DNA of 64,000 nt from Leisingera sp. SS27 (lineage in GTDB: Bacteria > Pseudomonadota > Alphaproteobacteria > Rhodobacterales > Rhodobacteraceae). The notes under the pieces were generated by a model. That model searched no databases, was not told the origin of the DNA, and was given only the letters and a program-made list of their open reading frames with translations. The position numbers were made by a program, and so were the translations under genes. The stretch spans positions 496,001 through 560,000 of the forward strand of contig NZ_JAQNCY010000001.1 in the NCBI RefSeq assembly GCF_028368855.1. Reading direction: 5' to 3'. Shown here piece by piece: positions 8,576 through 17,651 of the stretch (position 1 is its first letter; every line of letters begins with the position of its first letter).

Positions 8576-10804
8576 TCAGTGCACAAGCAGATGCGCCTCG
8601 TGTTTCCGAAGGGAACGGCGCGCGGAGGTGTAACCTTCGCGGCCCTTTTGCGATTTCAGTTCCGGGAACAGTTCGAACAGTTCATTGCGCTGTGCATTGT
8701 CCAGCCCGCGCAGGGACTGATCGCCGGGCTGGAAGCTTTCGGTCCAGGCACCGTCGGACAGCACAACCTCATGCTGCTCGAACATGAAGTGGATGTAGAT
8801 CACGCTATCGACCTCGACCGGATCCACGCCAGCCAGGCCGGTCAGATGCTTCGCCGCAACCAGCACTTCACGGTCCTCAAAGTAGAGCGCGGTCTTGTCG
8901 TTGGCGACCAGCACCCGGTGGTTCGGGCTGACCATCATGTCACGCTCCGGCAGGCCGTTGCCCAGGGCGCCCTGACGGATCAGAACCGGCTGGAGATGCG
9001 CGGCGCCTTTCAGATCACCGGCCTGCAGCGTGCGGGTGCCGACCCAGCGGATTTCCTGAATGCCGTTGTCGCGGGTGATCACCCGGTCACCGGCTTGCAG
9101 GTCCTCGACTTTGCGCTCCCCCTGCGGCGTGGCGATCAGCGTGCCCGGTGTGAAGCAGGGAATGATCTGCTCGATCTCGCCAAAGGTCATCGAGCCGGTC
9201 ACGCCGCCGTCTTCATCGAGGAAGTTCACGGTTCCCGACAGGCTGTTGCCATCCGGATCAACCGTGACGCCAGTCAGCTCGAACGGGCCGCTGCCTGTCA
9301 GGTCCAGAGTGTCAAAGTCGTCGCCGCCGGAGCCGCCGTCAACAACGTCACCAGCAGTGCCGCCGATGAACGTGTCGCGGCCGTCACCGCCCGACAGCGT
9401 GTCAGCGCCCTGGCCGCCGGTGATCAGGTCGTTGCCGTCACCGCCCTCGACATAGTCATCGTCGATGCCTGCATCGATGGTGTCATTTCCGGTGCCGCCA
9501 TAGATCTCGTCGTCGTCATCCTGGCCATAGATCACGTCATTGCCGGCGCCGCCGTAGATCGTATCCATCCCGTTGGTGGGATCCGGGTCCGCGGGGCGGC
9601 CATCGCTGCCGTCGTCGGTGATGTTCAGCCCGTCGGGGAAAGCCGGGTCCAGCCCGCCATAGATGGTGTCGCCGCCGCTGCCGCCTTCGATGAGGTCTGA
9701 TCCCTCGCCGCCGGTGATCAGGTCGGCATCCGCGCCGCCATCAATGGTGTCGTCGTCGATGCCGCCGTCGATCACATCCATGCCGGTGCCGCCGTCGATC
9801 AGGTCGGCGTCATCCCCGGTGGAGATGGTGTCGTTGCCAGCCCCGCCCAGAACCGTGTCGCGGTCGTCATAGGGATCGGCATCGGCCGGTATGAACGGAA
9901 TATCCGGGTCTGTGCCGGTGTAACCCGGGAAGCCGCGGTCAGGCAGAGGTGTGCCGCTGTCGCTGGAGGTGTCGATCACATCGTCGCCATCGCCGCCTTC
10001 CACCGAGTCGGATCCGTCGCCGCCGTCGATGGTGTCATTGCCGCCGCCGCCAAGGATGGTGTCGTCGCCCTCGCCGCCGCTCAGGCTGTCATCACCCGGC
10101 ACAACCGGGTCCACGGGGTCGGAGGAGTAGTCGTAGTGCGCGCTGTCCAGCGTCGTGCCGGAGGTGCCCAGATCAACGATCAGCTTGACGTCGTTGAAGT
10201 CCCTGTCACCAAGATTGCGCAGATCCTCGAACCCCAGCTGCACCGATCCATCGGGGAACTCGTAGATCCCCTTGGTATGGTCCAGCCCGTCGGGGTTCAG
10301 ATCGGCATTCTCGCCGTAACCCGAGGAATAGAAGGTTCCTTGCGGGCTGATGATGCCAACGCCGATTACCGCGCCAGCGGGCGCATCATAGGTGTAGGTC
10401 TCGCCCACATCCGCATTTGCATCCTCAGATAGCACGACAATATTGCTGATCTCACCGGTTTCCGGATCGATGGTGTAGGCAAAGACCTGGTTCTGAAAAG
10501 TAGCGCTGGTCGAGGAGATGGTGATCTTTACAGGTTCATAGACACCCGAGACGCCATCGCCGAGAATCAGGTCGTTTCCGCTGCCGCCGTCCACAGTGTC
10601 ACTGCCCGAACCCGCGTAGACAGTATCATCGCCGCCGCCAGCGACGATGACGTCGTCATCAGGCCCTGCTGCGGGATCTATGGCGTCTGCATTGTCAACC
10701 ATGTCGCCTTCAGGATCGCCGGTGTAGGCCCCGTCAATCAGGTCATTGCCTGCGGTCCCCTCTACGATTCCGTCCAGTTCCGGATTCGGATTTTCGTCGC
10801 TCAT
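8576..10804 (-). CDS. RTX-type calcium-binding repeat protein with C-terminal Hint domain
   Basis: Acidic protein of 742 residues, probably secreted. After a short N-terminal part it carries several blocks of glycine/aspartate nonapeptide repeats (GGxGxDxUx type, e.g. GGEGDDTILGGGGNDTIDGG), which bind Ca2+ and fold as beta-rolls outside the cell. A DUF4114-like domain interrupts them at about 95-205 (GFEDLRNLGDRDFNDV). The C-terminal 190 residues are a Hint_2 (hedgehog/intein) domain starting at CFTPGTLIATPQGERKVEDL, whose Cys is the expected nucleophile for self-processing. There is no Sec signal; export by a type I system is expected from the repeats, but no ABC/MFP genes are in view. Start ATG 10804 is preceded by AAGGAGAGGG; an upstream in-frame start lacks this. 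Common in Rhodobacterales, function mostly unknown. Confidence 0.88.
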   Translation of the reverse strand: MSDENPNPELDGIVEGTAGNDLIDGAYTGDPEGDMVDNADAIDPAAGPDDDVIVAGGGDDTVYAGSGSDTVDGGSGNDLILGDGVSGVYEPVKITISSTSATFQNQVFAYTIDPETGEISNIVVLSEDANADVGETYTYDAPAGAVIGVGIISPQGTFYSSGYGENADLNPDGLDHTKGIYEFPDGSVQLGFEDLRNLGDRDFNDVKLIVDLGTSGTTLDSAHYDYSSDPVDPVVPGDDSLSGGEGDDTILGGGGNDTIDGGDGSDSVEGGDGDDVIDTSSDSGTPLPDRGFPGYTGTDPDIPFIPADADPYDDRDTVLGGAGNDTISTGDDADLIDGGTGMDVIDGGIDDDTIDGGADADLITGGEGSDLIEGGSGGDTIYGGLDPAFPDGLNITDDGSDGRPADPDPTNGMDTIYGGAGNDVIYGQDDDDEIYGGTGNDTIDAGIDDDYVEGGDGNDLITGGQGADTLSGGDGRDTFIGGTAGDVVDGGSGGDDFDTLDLTGSGPFELTGVTVDPDGNSLSGTVNFLDEDGGVTGSMTFGEIEQIIPCFTPGTLIATPQGERKVEDLQAGDRVITRDNGIQEIRWVGTRTLQAGDLKGAAHLQPVLIRQGALGNGLPERDMMVSPNHRVLVANDKTALYFEDREVLVAAKHLTGLAGVDPVEVDSVIYIHFMFEQHEVVLSDGAWTESFQPGDQSLRGLDNAQRNELFELFPELKSQKGREGYTSARRSLRKHEAHLLVH

Positions 10805-11596
10805 AGTCTTCACCCTCTCCTTGCCGGGCAGGTCCCAAGCCCCATCGTCCGGACCAGCCTGGCAATCGCGCAGCCACGCAGAATGCCGCCCAAAAAACAC
10901 CCGCCCATGCAGGAAGAGGGCCAGACCGCGCATGCGTTCTGGTTTGCGTGCTCAAGCAGCACGCAGCCGGATTGCAGTCGCTTTTCGGATCAGTGGAATG
11001 TGCTTATAACGGCACGAAGACTTAAAATTAAATTTTAGCAGTCCACCACAGTCCAGCAGCTTGCAGAACATGCCCCCCCAATGGGCTGAATCATGAATAC
11101 TTTAGGCGCGGCGGGCGACAAAGCCAAAAAATTGCCTAAAATTCCCCTCATTTCGCCGCCCGATCGGATAATTGCGGTCTGTTCAAGGTTCAGGCACCGG
11201 TGACTGTTTCCAGATGTTGCCCCAAATTGCGTGTTGGATGGGGGCAAACATGCCGTTCCCACCATGTACGGGCGGTTTCAGGGCAGATTTGGTTTCCAAA
11301 TCCGAAACATGGAACTTTCCGGGCGCGCTCAGCGCCGTCTGCCTCATTTTGCCGATGCCGCCTTGAGATTGGGGCCCATACGGCAATCAATTATGCGCGA
11401 TCCGCGGCTTTTGTTTCCCGGATAGACCAAAGATTACCCTGCAAGACACGAATCAAGGCAGCAAAAGGGCAGCAACCGGCCGCGCGTGAACAAGGTGATA
11501 GTCCAGGGGAATTTATTCAAACCCGAAGCAGCCGGACGGATTGCAACGCCCTGCAGTGCGGCAGGGGGCGTACATTCAACGGCAGTTTCAGGGTTA
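10805..11596. other. 792-bp region without recognised genes
   Basis: Upstream region of the RTX gene. I find no reading frame with a convincing ribosome binding site. It contains an AT-rich island around 11010-11040 with the palindrome TAAAATT-A-AATTTTA (11023-11037), a plausible regulatory or promoter element for the minus-strand RTX gene, and a small hairpin GATTTGG-TTT-CCAAATC at 11286-11302. It ends at tRNA-Ser. It could hold an unrecognised small RNA or degraded DNA. Confidence 0.5.
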
Positions 11597-11686
11597 TGGC
11601 GGAGAGACAGGGATTCGAACCCTGGAGACGGTTTCCCGCCTACACACTTTCCAGGCGTGCGCCTTCGACCACTCGGCCACCTCTCC
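11597..11686 (-). tRNA. tRNA-Ser(GGA)
   Basis: On the minus strand the gene starts GGAGAGGTGGCCGAGTGG and ends in an encoded GCCA. It has the long variable arm of tRNA-Ser, a GGA anticodon within loop CTGGAAA, and the T-loop GGGTTCGAATCCC. The acceptor stem pairs GGAGAGG with TCTCTCC, with one G-U pair at the base of the stem. Length is 90 nt with CCA. Confidence 0.97.
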
Positions 11687-11766
11687 GTTGAGGGGGCTTT
11701 TGAAGGATCAGCCGGGGAATTGCAAGGGCTGAAACTGCAAAAACTTCACTTACCCCCAAAACTTTT

Positions 11767-12492
11767 TCAGGCCTCCAGATGCAGGTAGACGCGGCGGTTC
11801 TGTTTGCCCTTTTTCTCAACCTTTCCAAGGCGGATGCGGCCGATTTCGCCGGTGCGCTTCACATGGGTGCCGCCGCAGGGCTGCAGGTCCACCTGCTCGT
11901 CTTCCGTGCCGATCCGCACCAGGCGGACGTGTCCTGCCCCGCGCGGCGGTGACACCGACATGGTCTTGACCAGTTGCGGGTTGGCATCCAGTTCGGCGTC
12001 GGTGATCCAGTCCTCCGTCACCGCCAGATCGCGGTCGATCAGTGCCTGCAGCTGCGCCTGCAGCGCCTGCTTGTCTTCCGGCGCCTCGGGCATATTGAAA
12101 TCCAGCCGCCCCTTGTCCGCACCGATCGAGCCGCCGGTCACCTCCAGCGGAATCACCACTGACAATAGGTGCAGTGCGGTGTGGACCCGCATGTGGCCAT
12201 AGCGGCGGTCCCAGTCGAGCGTCTGGGTCACTGTGGTGCCCACCGCAGGCAGCGGCTCGCCTTCATGCGGGACCAGAATGATCGCGCCCTCCCCGCCCTT
12301 GACCGTGGTTGCGATGGAGCACTGGCCGCCGGCCCACAAAAGCTGGCCGCTGTCGCCAGGCTGGCCGCCGCCGGTGGCATAGAATAAGGTCCGGTTCAGC
12401 ACGATCCCGCCCTGATCAGAGTGGGCCACCACTTCGGCCTCGGTCATCCGGGCATAGGCGTCCTTGCGGAACAGCGGTTCACTTGTCGGCAT
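11767..12492 (-). CDS. Alanyl-tRNA editing protein (AlaX family)
   Basis: Free-standing AlaRS editing-domain homologue of 241 residues. Both zinc-binding motifs are present: HxxxH in GHMRVHTALHLL (about residue 100) and CxxxH in QPCGGTHV (about 207). An N-terminal beta domain carries the FYATGGGQPGDSG motif shared with alanyl-tRNA synthetase. Family members hydrolyse Ser or Gly wrongly charged on tRNA-Ala in the cytoplasm. The start overlaps the end of the mechanosensitive channel gene by 14 bases, so the two are translationally linked; the group probably continues from cysK. Confidence 0.92.
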   Translation of the reverse strand: MPTSEPLFRKDAYARMTEAEVVAHSDQGGIVLNRTLFYATGGGQPGDSGQLLWAGGQCSIATTVKGGEGAIILVPHEGEPLPAVGTTVTQTLDWDRRYGHMRVHTALHLLSVVIPLEVTGGSIGADKGRLDFNMPEAPEDKQALQAQLQALIDRDLAVTEDWITDAELDANPQLVKTMSVSPPRGAGHVRLVRIGTEDEQVDLQPCGGTHVKRTGEIGRIRLGKVEKKGKQNRRVYLHLEA

Positions 12493-14929
12493 CGGCTTCC
12501 CCTTCTCCCTCTTGGTCCTGCTGCAGATCGCTCACGTCCGGCCTGGGCGGTATTGCCGGGGCCGGAGGGCTGCTGCTGGCAGCGCTGGCAGGCGCCGCGC
12601 CCCCGGTTGAAAGCGCCTCCGGATTGCGGATCCAGATGTCGCGCTGCATGAAGGGGATCTCAATACCCTCTTCCTGGAAGCGCTTGGCGATTTCATAGTT
12701 CATGTCGGATTTCACCGACAGAACCCAGTTCACGTCGCGCAGGATAGCGCGGATTTCAAAATCCAGGGAGTCGGCACCAAAGCCCTGGAACACCACATAA
12801 GGCGCCGGATTGAGCAGCACCATCGGATGCGCCTTGGCAATCTCGGTCAGAATGGCCTCGACCTTGCGCGGTTCGGTGCCATAGGCGACGCCAACCGGCA
12901 CGATCACCCGGCCCACGGTGTTGCCGCGGGTGTAGTTGGTGACGGTTCCGCTGATCAGGTCCGAGTTCGGCACGATCACATCGGTGCGGTCAAAGGTCTC
13001 GATCCGGGTGGAGCGCACCGAGATGTCGCGCACGTAGCCCATCAGCCCGCCGACCTCGATCCAGTCGCCCTTGGAGACCGGGCGTTCGATCAGGAGGATG
13101 ATGCCGGAGACGAAGTTCGACACGATGGTCTGCAGGCCGAAACCGATGCCGACCGACAGTGCACCGGCAACGATGGCCAGCGAGGACAGGTCGAGGCCTG
13201 CCATGGAAATGGCAATCACTGCCGACAGGAAGATGCCGACATAGCCCAGGCCTGAGGTGATGGCGTTCTGGCCGCCCGGGTCGATCTTGGTCTTGGGCAG
13301 CAGCGAATTGCGCAGGGACCCCTGGATCAGCCGGGTCAGCGCGTAGCCTGCAGCAAAGACCACCGCAAAGGTCAGGAAGGCGGTGGGCGATATACGGGTG
13401 TCGCCGATCTGGAAGCCCTCGAGGAAGCGCGACCAGAGCTCGGTCATGTCCGCCACCCGCGCGCCCCAGATCAGCGCCAGCAGCGGCAGCGCCAGGGCAG
13501 CCAGCAGGAAGCCGATCAGGACCGCAAACAGCGACTCCCGCGCGGCAGAACCCTTGCCGGACAGCCAGCCGTAGACATCGCCCAGGAACCGCTGGAACAC
13601 CAGCAGTGCGGCCAGCAGGGCCAGAGTGGACACCGCGGGGTAGATCAGCGCCTCAGCCGCGTTGACATAGCCAAGCGCGGCCAGCAGCGGAGAAACAAAG
13701 CCCAGCAAGTAGCTGGCGCGCCGCGCAAAGGTCAGGATGCGGTTGGCCCCGGCGGCAATGGCACCGTCCTCTGCGGTGTCCGCCGTCTGCTTCTGGCGCC
13801 GTTTGGCACCGATCCGGTGCAGCCGCAGCAGCACCAGAGCGGCCGCGGTGATCAGCGGGAAGCTGGCAACTGCGTGAACGGAGGACGGGATGGTTTCGAT
13901 GTTTTCCAGCTTTACCAGTGCATCCTGCATCACCAGGATCACCGCCAGGATATCGACCATCAGCCGGGTTTCATTCAGCCGCCCCTCCTGCACCGGCACC
14001 AGATCGTTTTCGATACGGCCCGAGAACAGCTGGTTGCCCAGCCAGTGGAATGACAGGACCAGCAGCGCCCAGCCTGGGACATAGTCCAGCAGAAGCGTGC
14101 CGCGGCTGCCGAGGATGCCCGAAAGTTCCACCGCAGCGGCCAGGCAGATGATGCCGATGAAAGGCAGAATGACTTCGAGCAGCGACACAATGAAGCCCCA
14201 GACACCGCGGCCGCTGCTGCCGAACTGGCGCAAGTAGTCGCCCGCGGCATGGGCCCAGGGGCGCCCCCTCAGCAGCAGAAACGCGGCAATTCCCAAGAGC
14301 AGCAGCAGCGCCGGCAGGCTGTTGTTTATGCGTTCGGCAGTGGTGGCACTGCCGATCCTTGAGGCGGTCTCATTCCAGATCGAGCTTGCCGACCGGTTGA
14401 GGGTGCGCAAGGCTCCGGGCCAGTGTTCCGGATTCAGCGGCGACGGGCCGCGCTCCAGCAGGGTGCGGGTGCGGCGCTCGCGGATGATCTTGTCGATCTC
14501 GGAAATCAGGCCGTTGGCACGGCTGTAGGCCTCCTCGGAGACGATGCGCGGCACTTTCAGGTCGCGCAGCTGCTCTTCCAGGGAGGCGCGCAGCCGGGCG
14601 ATGTCCTCGGGTTCGCTCTCGCCCTCTTCCGGCGCCTTGCCAAGGGCGCTGATCTGGCCTTCCAATGTCTTGATACGGTCGCCGTTTTCCGTCCGCGCTT
14701 CCAGAAACCGCTGGCGGTAGGTGGTCAGCTCCTTGCGCAGTGTTTCCAGTGCGGCGCTGGAAGCGCGGCTGGCGTCAATCACTTCTTCCGCGCGGGTCGC
14801 GGTCTTGAGCCAGTCCTCATAGTAGGCGCGGGACTCAGCGGTCAGCTGCGCCAGCGCAGGCACTGCGAGGCCAGTCACAAGGACCAGCCCCAGCAGCACA
14901 TTCCGCAAAGCGGTTATCAAAGGTGTCAT
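12479..14929 (-). CDS. Large MscS-family mechanosensitive channel with DUF3772 domain
   Basis: Inner-membrane protein of 816 residues: signal peptide (about 1-28), periplasmic coiled-coil/DUF3772 region (about 30-190), a set of about ten transmembrane segments, and a C-terminal MscS domain. The pore-lining helix and beta domain are recognisable in LAIVAGALSVGIGFGLQTIV and VPNSDLISGTVTNYTRGN. Such long MscS proteins release solutes on osmotic downshock. The C-terminal tail is Ala/Pro-rich and acidic. Its start codon overlaps the cysK stop by four bases, and alaX follows with an overlap. The family call is secure; gating properties are unknown. Confidence 0.9.
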   Translation of the reverse strand: MTPLITALRNVLLGLVLVTGLAVPALAQLTAESRAYYEDWLKTATRAEEVIDASRASSAALETLRKELTTYRQRFLEARTENGDRIKTLEGQISALGKAPEEGESEPEDIARLRASLEEQLRDLKVPRIVSEEAYSRANGLISEIDKIIRERRTRTLLERGPSPLNPEHWPGALRTLNRSASSIWNETASRIGSATTAERINNSLPALLLLLGIAAFLLLRGRPWAHAAGDYLRQFGSSGRGVWGFIVSLLEVILPFIGIICLAAAVELSGILGSRGTLLLDYVPGWALLVLSFHWLGNQLFSGRIENDLVPVQEGRLNETRLMVDILAVILVMQDALVKLENIETIPSSVHAVASFPLITAAALVLLRLHRIGAKRRQKQTADTAEDGAIAAGANRILTFARRASYLLGFVSPLLAALGYVNAAEALIYPAVSTLALLAALLVFQRFLGDVYGWLSGKGSAARESLFAVLIGFLLAALALPLLALIWGARVADMTELWSRFLEGFQIGDTRISPTAFLTFAVVFAAGYALTRLIQGSLRNSLLPKTKIDPGGQNAITSGLGYVGIFLSAVIAISMAGLDLSSLAIVAGALSVGIGFGLQTIVSNFVSGIILLIERPVSKGDWIEVGGLMGYVRDISVRSTRIETFDRTDVIVPNSDLISGTVTNYTRGNTVGRVIVPVGVAYGTEPRKVEAILTEIAKAHPMVLLNPAPYVVFQGFGADSLDFEIRAILRDVNWVLSVKSDMNYEIAKRFQEEGIEIPFMQRDIWIRNPEALSTGGAAPASAASSSPPAPAIPPRPDVSDLQQDQEGEGEADADK

Positions 14930-15960
14930 ACGTCCTCAAAAACACCGGGGATCGATGCGGGCGTGTGGGTCATCCACTCCGGCACCGGCAGGTTCTTTTC
15001 ACGCAGGAAATCGGGGTTGAACAGCTTGGACTGGTACCGGGTGCCGTAGTCGCACAGCACGGTCACAATGGTCTTGCCCGGCCCCATTTCCTTGGCGAGG
15101 CGCACGGCACCGGCGATGTTGATCGCGGAGGAACCGCCCAGCACAAGGCCCTCGTCGTGCAGCAGATCAAAGACGTAAGGCACGGCTTCTGCGTCGGAAA
15201 TCTGATAGCTGTGATCCGGTGTGAAGCCTTCGAGGTTCTTGGTAATGCGGCCCTGGCCGATGCCCTCGGTGATCGAGCTGCCCTCAGAGGCCAGCTCGCC
15301 TTTGGTGTAGTAGGAATAGAGCGCCGCGCCCATCGGGTCTGCAAGTCCTATCTTCACGCCCTTGGGCTGAAGCGCATCGGCGACGCCGGCAATGGTGCCG
15401 CCGGAGCCGACGGCGCAGACGAAACCGTCCACCTTGCCGCCGGTCTGTTCCCAGATCTCCGGGCCGGTGGTTTCAACATGGGCCTGACGGTTGGCGACGT
15501 TGTCGAACTGGTTGGCCCAGATGGCGCCATTGGGTTCGGTCTTGGCCAGTTTCTCAGCCAGGCGCTGGGAATAGCGCACGTAGTTGTTGGGGTTCTTGTA
15601 GGGCGCTGCGGGAACCTGAACCAGCTGGGCACCAGCAAGGCGCAGCATGTCCTTCTTTTCCTCGGACTGGGTTTCCGGGATCACGATCACCGTCTTGAAG
15701 CCCATCGAAGCGCCGACCAGTGCCAGGCCGATGCCGGTGTTGCCGGCGGTGCCTTCAACGATGGTTCCGCCCGGTTTCAGATCTCCGCGGGCAATGGCGT
15801 CGCGGATGATATAGAGCGCGGCGCGGTCCTTGACCGACTGGCCCGGGTTCATGAATTCCGCCTTGCCCAGGATCTCGCAGCCGGTCTCTTCGCTGACGCG
15901 GTTCAGGCGGATAAGAGGTGTATGGCCGACGGCATCAGCCAGATCGCGTGCAATGCGCAT
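14926..15960 (-). CDS. cysK: Cysteine synthase A (O-acetylserine sulfhydrylase)
   Basis: PLP-dependent enzyme of 344 residues making cysteine from O-acetylserine and sulfide. The PLP lysine sits in NPGQSVKDRAA, the phosphate-binding loop is EGTAGNTGIGLA, and the C-terminal part has GGSSAINIAGAV. It lies 68 bases after trgB. In Rhodobacter sphaeroides, cysK adjoins trgAB in a tellurite-resistance locus, and cysteine supply is linked to tellurite tolerance. It overlaps the mscS-like gene downstream by four bases. It is slightly longer than typical CysK because of a C-terminal extension. Confidence 0.94.
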   Translation of the reverse strand: MRIARDLADAVGHTPLIRLNRVSEETGCEILGKAEFMNPGQSVKDRAALYIIRDAIARGDLKPGGTIVEGTAGNTGIGLALVGASMGFKTVIVIPETQSEEKKDMLRLAGAQLVQVPAAPYKNPNNYVRYSQRLAEKLAKTEPNGAIWANQFDNVANRQAHVETTGPEIWEQTGGKVDGFVCAVGSGGTIAGVADALQPKGVKIGLADPMGAALYSYYTKGELASEGSSITEGIGQGRITKNLEGFTPDHSYQISDAEAVPYVFDLLHDEGLVLGGSSAINIAGAVRLAKEMGPGKTIVTVLCDYGTRYQSKLFNPDFLREKNLPVPEWMTHTPASIPGVFEDV

Positions 15961-16028
15961 GGTATCCCTTTCGATCGTTCCCCCATGGTGTATCCAAGCG
16001 GATTGCCGATCACAAGGCGGGAAGCGGG

Positions 16029-17162
16029 TCAGGAATGCTGTGCGCGCAGACGATCACGGTGCCGTGACAGCCACAGCGCTGCCGTGCTCAGCGGCATGTC
16101 CTGATAGGCCTGCGCATCGATCCCGGCCATCAGCTCCTCATAGCTGAGGGTCTTGCTGCGGATATCTTCGCCTTCGCCGGCAACGCCACCGCCGCCCGAG
16201 ACATCAGAAAGATCCGCTATGCCAATGAAAATATGAATATATTCCGCCAAAGCCCCGCTGGAAGGATAGCCGCGCGCAACAGCCTCCATGTGCTGGAGGG
16301 TGACCCCCGCCTCCTCCACAGCCTCGCGCCGGGCGGTCTCCTCGGCGGTCTCGCCCGGGTCGATCACACCTGCAACCGGCTCCCACATCCAGGGGTGAGC
16401 GTCCCCCATCATGAAGGGCGGTGCGCGGAATTGTTCCACCAGCAGCACCTGGTCAAGCACCGGGTCATAAGGCAGCACAACAGCCGCATGGCCCGCCATG
16501 GACGCCGACCGGTTCAGTACCGGGCTCATATTGCCATCGAAACGGCGGAATTGCAGGTCCATCTCCTCCATTGCGAAGAAGTTCAGGTGGGCACGTTTGT
16601 GGGAATGGACGATCACATCGCGGCTGAGCACATGCACCCCGTCGCCGGGCCGGGCCTGACCTGCCAGCCAGGCAGCGGCGCGGCGGCGGATGGAGGGGAA
16701 ACTGCGGGCCACCTCCTCAGCGCTCATCCGGCCATGATAAGCCATCACTTCCTCAGCAGCGCGCAAGGAGAGCGCACCCCAGTCTGCGACCCAGGCCGCA
16801 AGGTCCCAGGGCTCCGCAGTCTGCCAAAGCCTCGGCTCCGGGAAATAGACGTCAGCCGCGGCCGTGCTTCCGTCCTCCAGCTCTACTGTAACTGGCTTGA
16901 GCGCGTAGCCGAAGCCGCCCTCATAGAAGTTCAAGGCATCCAGATCGGCCTGCGACAGATCCCGCACCAGAACGCCATCTGCAGCGGCACCCTGACGTTC
17001 CTCGATTGCGGGAAAAGGCTGACCAACAACCTGATAGACACCGTGGCCAGGCAGTTTGGCGGGCTGCGCCCTCAGCACGTCCCGGCTGCGGCCCAGAACC
17101 AGCTCGAGCAAAGGCAAATGGCGCAGCGTGCCAAAGAAGAAGAGATCAGCCACGGGAGACAA
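16029..17162 (-). CDS. trgB: TrgB-like protein: gamma-glutamylcyclotransferase-like domain fused to a NUDIX hydrolase
   Basis: Two-domain protein of 377 residues. The N-terminal AIG2/GGCT-like domain (about 1-150) starts LFFFGTLRHLPLLELVLG, as in gamma-glutamylcyclotransferase folds. The C-terminal NUDIX domain has a complete Nudix box at about 267-289 (GVIDPGE then REAVEEAGV) and resembles ADP-ribose pyrophosphatases. This architecture and the neighbour order trgA-trgB-cysK match the tellurite-resistance locus of Rhodobacter sphaeroides. The substrate of the fused protein is not established here; nucleotide-sugar turnover during oxidant stress is a family-based guess. Confidence 0.88.
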   Translation of the reverse strand: MSPVADLFFFGTLRHLPLLELVLGRSRDVLRAQPAKLPGHGVYQVVGQPFPAIEERQGAAADGVLVRDLSQADLDALNFYEGGFGYALKPVTVELEDGSTAAADVYFPEPRLWQTAEPWDLAAWVADWGALSLRAAEEVMAYHGRMSAEEVARSFPSIRRRAAAWLAGQARPGDGVHVLSRDVIVHSHKRAHLNFFAMEEMDLQFRRFDGNMSPVLNRSASMAGHAAVVLPYDPVLDQVLLVEQFRAPPFMMGDAHPWMWEPVAGVIDPGETAEETARREAVEEAGVTLQHMEAVARGYPSSGALAEYIHIFIGIADLSDVSGGGGVAGEGEDIRSKTLSYEELMAGIDAQAYQDMPLSTAALWLSRHRDRLRAQHS

Positions 17163-17182
17163 CCTGTCGTTTGTAATTGTTT

Positions 17183-17623
17183 TCAGCGCCAGCGCTGCGA
17201 AGCGTTTTCGGTCACAAGGCCGGCCAGCGCGCCGCCGACCACCAAAGGTATCAGCACCGACGGCACGGCGATCAGGAAGAAGTATTCCATCCCGATGACA
17301 AAAATCTGCGACAGCGCCTCAAACGGGCCGCCGTAGCGGTGCCGCATGGCAAGGCGGAACATTTCCCAAGCGCCCTGGACAAACAGCGCCCACAGCACCA
17401 GCACGGCCATGCCCGTCAGGCCATTGTTGATCGCAGGCACAACCCCGCGGCCGGCGCGCTTGCCCATGAAAATCCAGCCGCAAAGCAGCCCCAGCACCAC
17501 GTTGATGTGCACGAAATATCCGAAGTTGGTGCCCTCAGGCAGCAGCGGCATGACCAGAAACGAGACAATGAACGCCAGAGTTGCCAGAGAAATTGCGGCG
17601 GCAAGGCGGGCTCCGGTAGGCAT
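17183..17623 (-). CDS. trgA: TrgA-like integral membrane protein, tellurite resistance family
   Basis: Small membrane protein of 146 residues with four hydrophobic segments (about 8-28, 36-54, 67-87, 108-135) and no enzyme motif. It precedes trgB by 20 bases, as in the Rhodobacter trgAB operon in which trgA encodes a membrane protein; the symbol rests on this order plus size and topology. It follows cfa by 28 bases. How the protein contributes to tellurite tolerance is unknown. Confidence 0.8.
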   Translation of the reverse strand: MPTGARLAAAISLATLAFIVSFLVMPLLPEGTNFGYFVHINVVLGLLCGWIFMGKRAGRGVVPAINNGLTGMAVLVLWALFVQGAWEMFRLAMRHRYGGPFEALSQIFVIGMEYFFLIAVPSVLIPLVVGGALAGLVTENASQRWR

Positions 17624-17651
17624 ATCAGGTCAGTTCCGTAACGCAGTTCAG

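Noticed and set aside
9400-10650. Repetitive DNA in the RTX gene as a CRISPR-like or satellite array
   Set aside because: The periodicity is that of coding nonapeptide repeats (27 bases), with varied codons and no spacer structure.
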